DNA of 45,248 nucleotides from Anaeromonas gelatinilytica (GTDB taxonomy: Bacteria > Bacillota > Clostridia > Tissierellales > SIT17). Location: the NCBI RefSeq assembly GCF_016820635.1, contig NZ_WSFU01000113.1:1-45248 (forward strand). The letters run 5' to 3'. Both the position numbers and the translations under genes were made by a program. Every line of letters starts with the position of its first letter. The stretch's first letter is position 1. The notes below the pieces were generated by a model, which was given only the letters and a program-made list of their open reading frames with translations, did not search any database and was not told the DNA's origin. Shown piece by piece: positions 43,574 to 45,248 of the stretch.

Positions 43574-44992
43574 ATGGACACTATTTTCTCCATTTTGCAG
43601 GATATAAGTAAAGAAGAAAATGTAAATATATATGTAACTGGTAAATATTTAAGGGATTTTCTTCTAGGAAAAAAAGTTAAAGATATGGAATTATTAGTTT
43701 CTAATAAAACTTTTTCTATAGCTAAAAAGTTTGCTGATAAAATAGATATGCAAATTATTGAAGGGAATAATTCTTTAGGGTATAGAGTCATAGATATTGA
43801 TAGGGACTTAAGAATAGATTTTTATTCTATAGAAGAAGATAATATAAATATATATCTTCAAAAAAGAGGAATTACTATAGATAGTATGGCAGTTGATATT
43901 TGTAATTTTCAGGATGAATTGAAAGGTAATATTATAGATCCTACAGGAGGATTAAAGGATATAGAAAATAGTATTATTAGAATATGGGATGAAGATGTTA
44001 TCTATGATAATCCCTTATTGATTATTAAATCAGTTGCATTAATGTCAGAACTTAATTTTGATATGGATAGAGATACTATAACTGTTATAAAAAAAAATAA
44101 AAGTCTAGTATCTAATATACAATGTAAAGAATTAGGAGAAGAATTTTTTAAAGTTCTTAGAAGAAGAAAAACTTATCATTATTTTAGTTTTATGAATGAT
44201 GAATTAGAAATCTTAGAAGAGATATTTCCAGAAATTAAAAAAATGAAGGAAGTAGGAGAATGTGATTATCATGTAGTAGATGCTTTTAGACATTCATTAT
44301 ATGTATTAAAGCTTACTGAAGATGTAATATATTATGATGGTTATTTTGAAGATCATATTAGAAAAAGTTATGAAAACCATGCAGAGGAAAATTTTGAAGG
44401 TGATCATACTAGGATAGAACTTATGAAATTAGCAGCTTTTTTTCATGATGTAGGTAAACCTTCTGCTCGAAAAATAGATAGTACAGGTAGAGTTAGATTT
44501 AAAGGTCATGAGATAACTGGAGCTGAGATGGTTAAGGATATATCGAAGAGATTTGGATTAAGTATTAAAGCAAGGGATATATTATATAGAATTGTAGCAA
44601 AACATATGTTACCTTTAGTATCATATAAATCTAATGATGTAAGTGCAAGGTTTTTATATAAAATGTTTCAAGAATGTAAGGATGAAACATTGGATGTTTT
44701 ATTAATAGCATTAGCAGATATAATAGGTACAAGAAAACTATTAAACCCTGATGAAGAAATGGGTAAATTTAAAATTCATGTAGAATATATAGCCAATAAT
44801 TATATAACAAGATATAAGGAAATTGAAGATTTATCAGATGTTATTAATGGTAAGGATATAATACAAGAATTTGATTTGCCTGATGGAGTATTAGTATCAG
44901 ATTTGATTGAAGAAGTAAGAAAGGCAATATTTATGGGAAAGATAGGAATGAATAAAAATTCCATATTGAAATACTTACAAAATATATTATAA
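43574..44992 (+). CDS. Poly(A) polymerase/CCA-transferase-like protein with HD domain, degenerate nucleotidyltransferase
   Basis: 472 residues. The N-terminal region is similar to the CCA-adding/poly(A) polymerase head, but the signature GGxVRDxLLG reads TGKYLRDFLLG and the catalytic DxD appears as DME (about 37-39). The RNA-binding-like middle is followed by an HD phosphohydrolase domain with HDVGKPSARK (about 294) and a later GHEITGA histidine. It may be a phosphodiesterase/phosphatase or a non-catalytic RNA-binding paralogue. It is not the normal cca gene. Confidence 0.78.
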   Translation: MDTIFSILQDISKEENVNIYVTGKYLRDFLLGKKVKDMELLVSNKTFSIAKKFADKIDMQIIEGNNSLGYRVIDIDRDLRIDFYSIEEDNINIYLQKRGITIDSMAVDICNFQDELKGNIIDPTGGLKDIENSIIRIWDEDVIYDNPLLIIKSVALMSELNFDMDRDTITVIKKNKSLVSNIQCKELGEEFFKVLRRRKTYHYFSFMNDELEILEEIFPEIKKMKEVGECDYHVVDAFRHSLYVLKLTEDVIYYDGYFEDHIRKSYENHAEENFEGDHTRIELMKLAAFFHDVGKPSARKIDSTGRVRFKGHEITGAEMVKDISKRFGLSIKARDILYRIVAKHMLPLVSYKSNDVSARFLYKMFQECKDETLDVLLIALADIIGTRKLLNPDEEMGKFKIHVEYIANNYITRYKEIEDLSDVINGKDIIQEFDLPDGVLVSDLIEEVRKAIFMGKIGMNKNSILKYLQNIL

Positions 44993-44996
44993 TCAG

Positions 44997-45037
44997 ATAT
45001 TAGCCTGGTTGGGATTCAGAGCCCTTCCAGTTAATAT
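44997..45037 (+). ncRNA. Structured 3' element after the HD gene
   Basis: ATATTA pairs with TAATAT, then CTGG with CCAG and GGG with CCC across TT/TT symmetrical loops, closing an 8-nt loop. It precedes a separate terminator hairpin. It could be a 3'-UTR structure or small RNA. Low support. Confidence 0.35.
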
Positions 45038-45038
45038 A

Positions 45039-45076
45039 GCTGAGGGGTAATATTATATCCCTCAGCATTTTAGTTT
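45039..45076 (+). terminator. Terminator after the HD gene
   Basis: GCTGAGGG (45039-45046) and CCCTCAGC (45059-45066) form an 8-bp stem with a 12-nt loop, followed by ATTTTAGTTT. Confidence 0.75.
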
Positions 45077-45140
45077 TTAATAAAGAGAAAGGAAATACTT
45101 AGATAAATTATCTTATCTCAATATTATATTTATCTTTACT

Positions 45141-45248
45141 GACTGCTCCCACACCTAAAGGAATGGGGTTCTAAACTACTAAAGACTTCTCTATCAAAAG
45201 ATGGTATCTGATTGATAGAACTGACCTACTTTCATTTAGACTTTGTTA
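45141..45248 (-). mobile_element. Possible end of an IS200/IS605-type element
   Basis: On the minus strand CCCCATTCCTTTAGGTGTGGG resembles the subterminal hairpins of IS200/IS605 family elements, which lie just after tnpB. A short open stretch (M-K-V-G-Q then a stop) precedes it on that strand. The rest of the element would be beyond the window edge, so this is tentative. Confidence 0.35.

Overview
The window is AT-rich DNA from an anaerobic, endospore-forming low-GC Firmicute, most likely a clostridium or a member of the Tissierellia-like groups. The spore genes bofA and csfB(gin), a long Bacillus-type SRP RNA, the order tRNA-Ser / SRP RNA / dnaX / ybaB / recR / yaaL / bofA / csfB / yaaO-like / tmk / darA / holB / ricT / yabB / rsmI / abrB, a small 2[4Fe-4S] ferredoxin and the strong SD use all point there. 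The genus cannot be fixed from this sequence alone.

Layout. 1-5.6 kb: a metal-export operon (CadC-like repressor and P1B ATPase, minus strand), divergent from an XPD/DinG-type helicase fused to a Cas4-like nuclease domain. 5.7-7.0 kb: cobT on the minus strand behind a cobalamin riboswitch and terminator. 7.2-8.1 kb: a lipoprotein. 8.15-13.9 kb: a pyrimidine operon, pyrB-I-C-F-K-D-E, with two PyrR-type RNA loops (a terminator-linked one and one over the pyrB SD). carAB and pyrR are not in the window. 14-18 kb: a YitT membrane protein, nicotinate phosphoribosyltransferase and two envelope/stress-type proteins (YtxH and DUF948), the first with an A10 slippage site. 18.0-29 kb: the conserved dnaX-to-tmk block, interrupted between recR and yaaL by an ArsR/ABC-transporter operon and the decayed 3' end of a chloramphenicol acetyltransferase gene, and carrying two tandem L25/Ctc genes. 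29-33.6 kb: a minus-strand catabolic cassette (AtuA-like pair, CitMHS transporter, sigma-54 activator) inserted between tmk and darA. 33.6-35.6 kb: an ABC-F ribosome-protection-type gene behind an attenuator leader. 35.7-40.5 kb: the conserved block resumes with darA, holB, ricT, ferredoxin, yabB, rsmI, DUF1858 and abrB. 40.6-45.2 kb: NurA-HerA, a poly(A)-polymerase-like HD protein with a degenerate active site, and a possible IS200/IS605 end at the edge.

How it works together. The core is housekeeping: replication-clamp loading, recombination, protein targeting, spore signalling, nucleotide and NAD synthesis. The accessory genes sit at two breaks in the conserved order (recR/yaaL and tmk/darA). 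The most notable features are regulatory. They are a sigma-54 promoter with three matching palindromes next to its probable activator, tandem terminators before the ABC-F gene, and three genes (bofA, the second L25, abcF) in which a terminator-like hairpin has the Shine-Dalgarno sequence in its 3' arm, followed by a U-run and the start codon. All functional statements are from motif recognition by eye; no database search was run.
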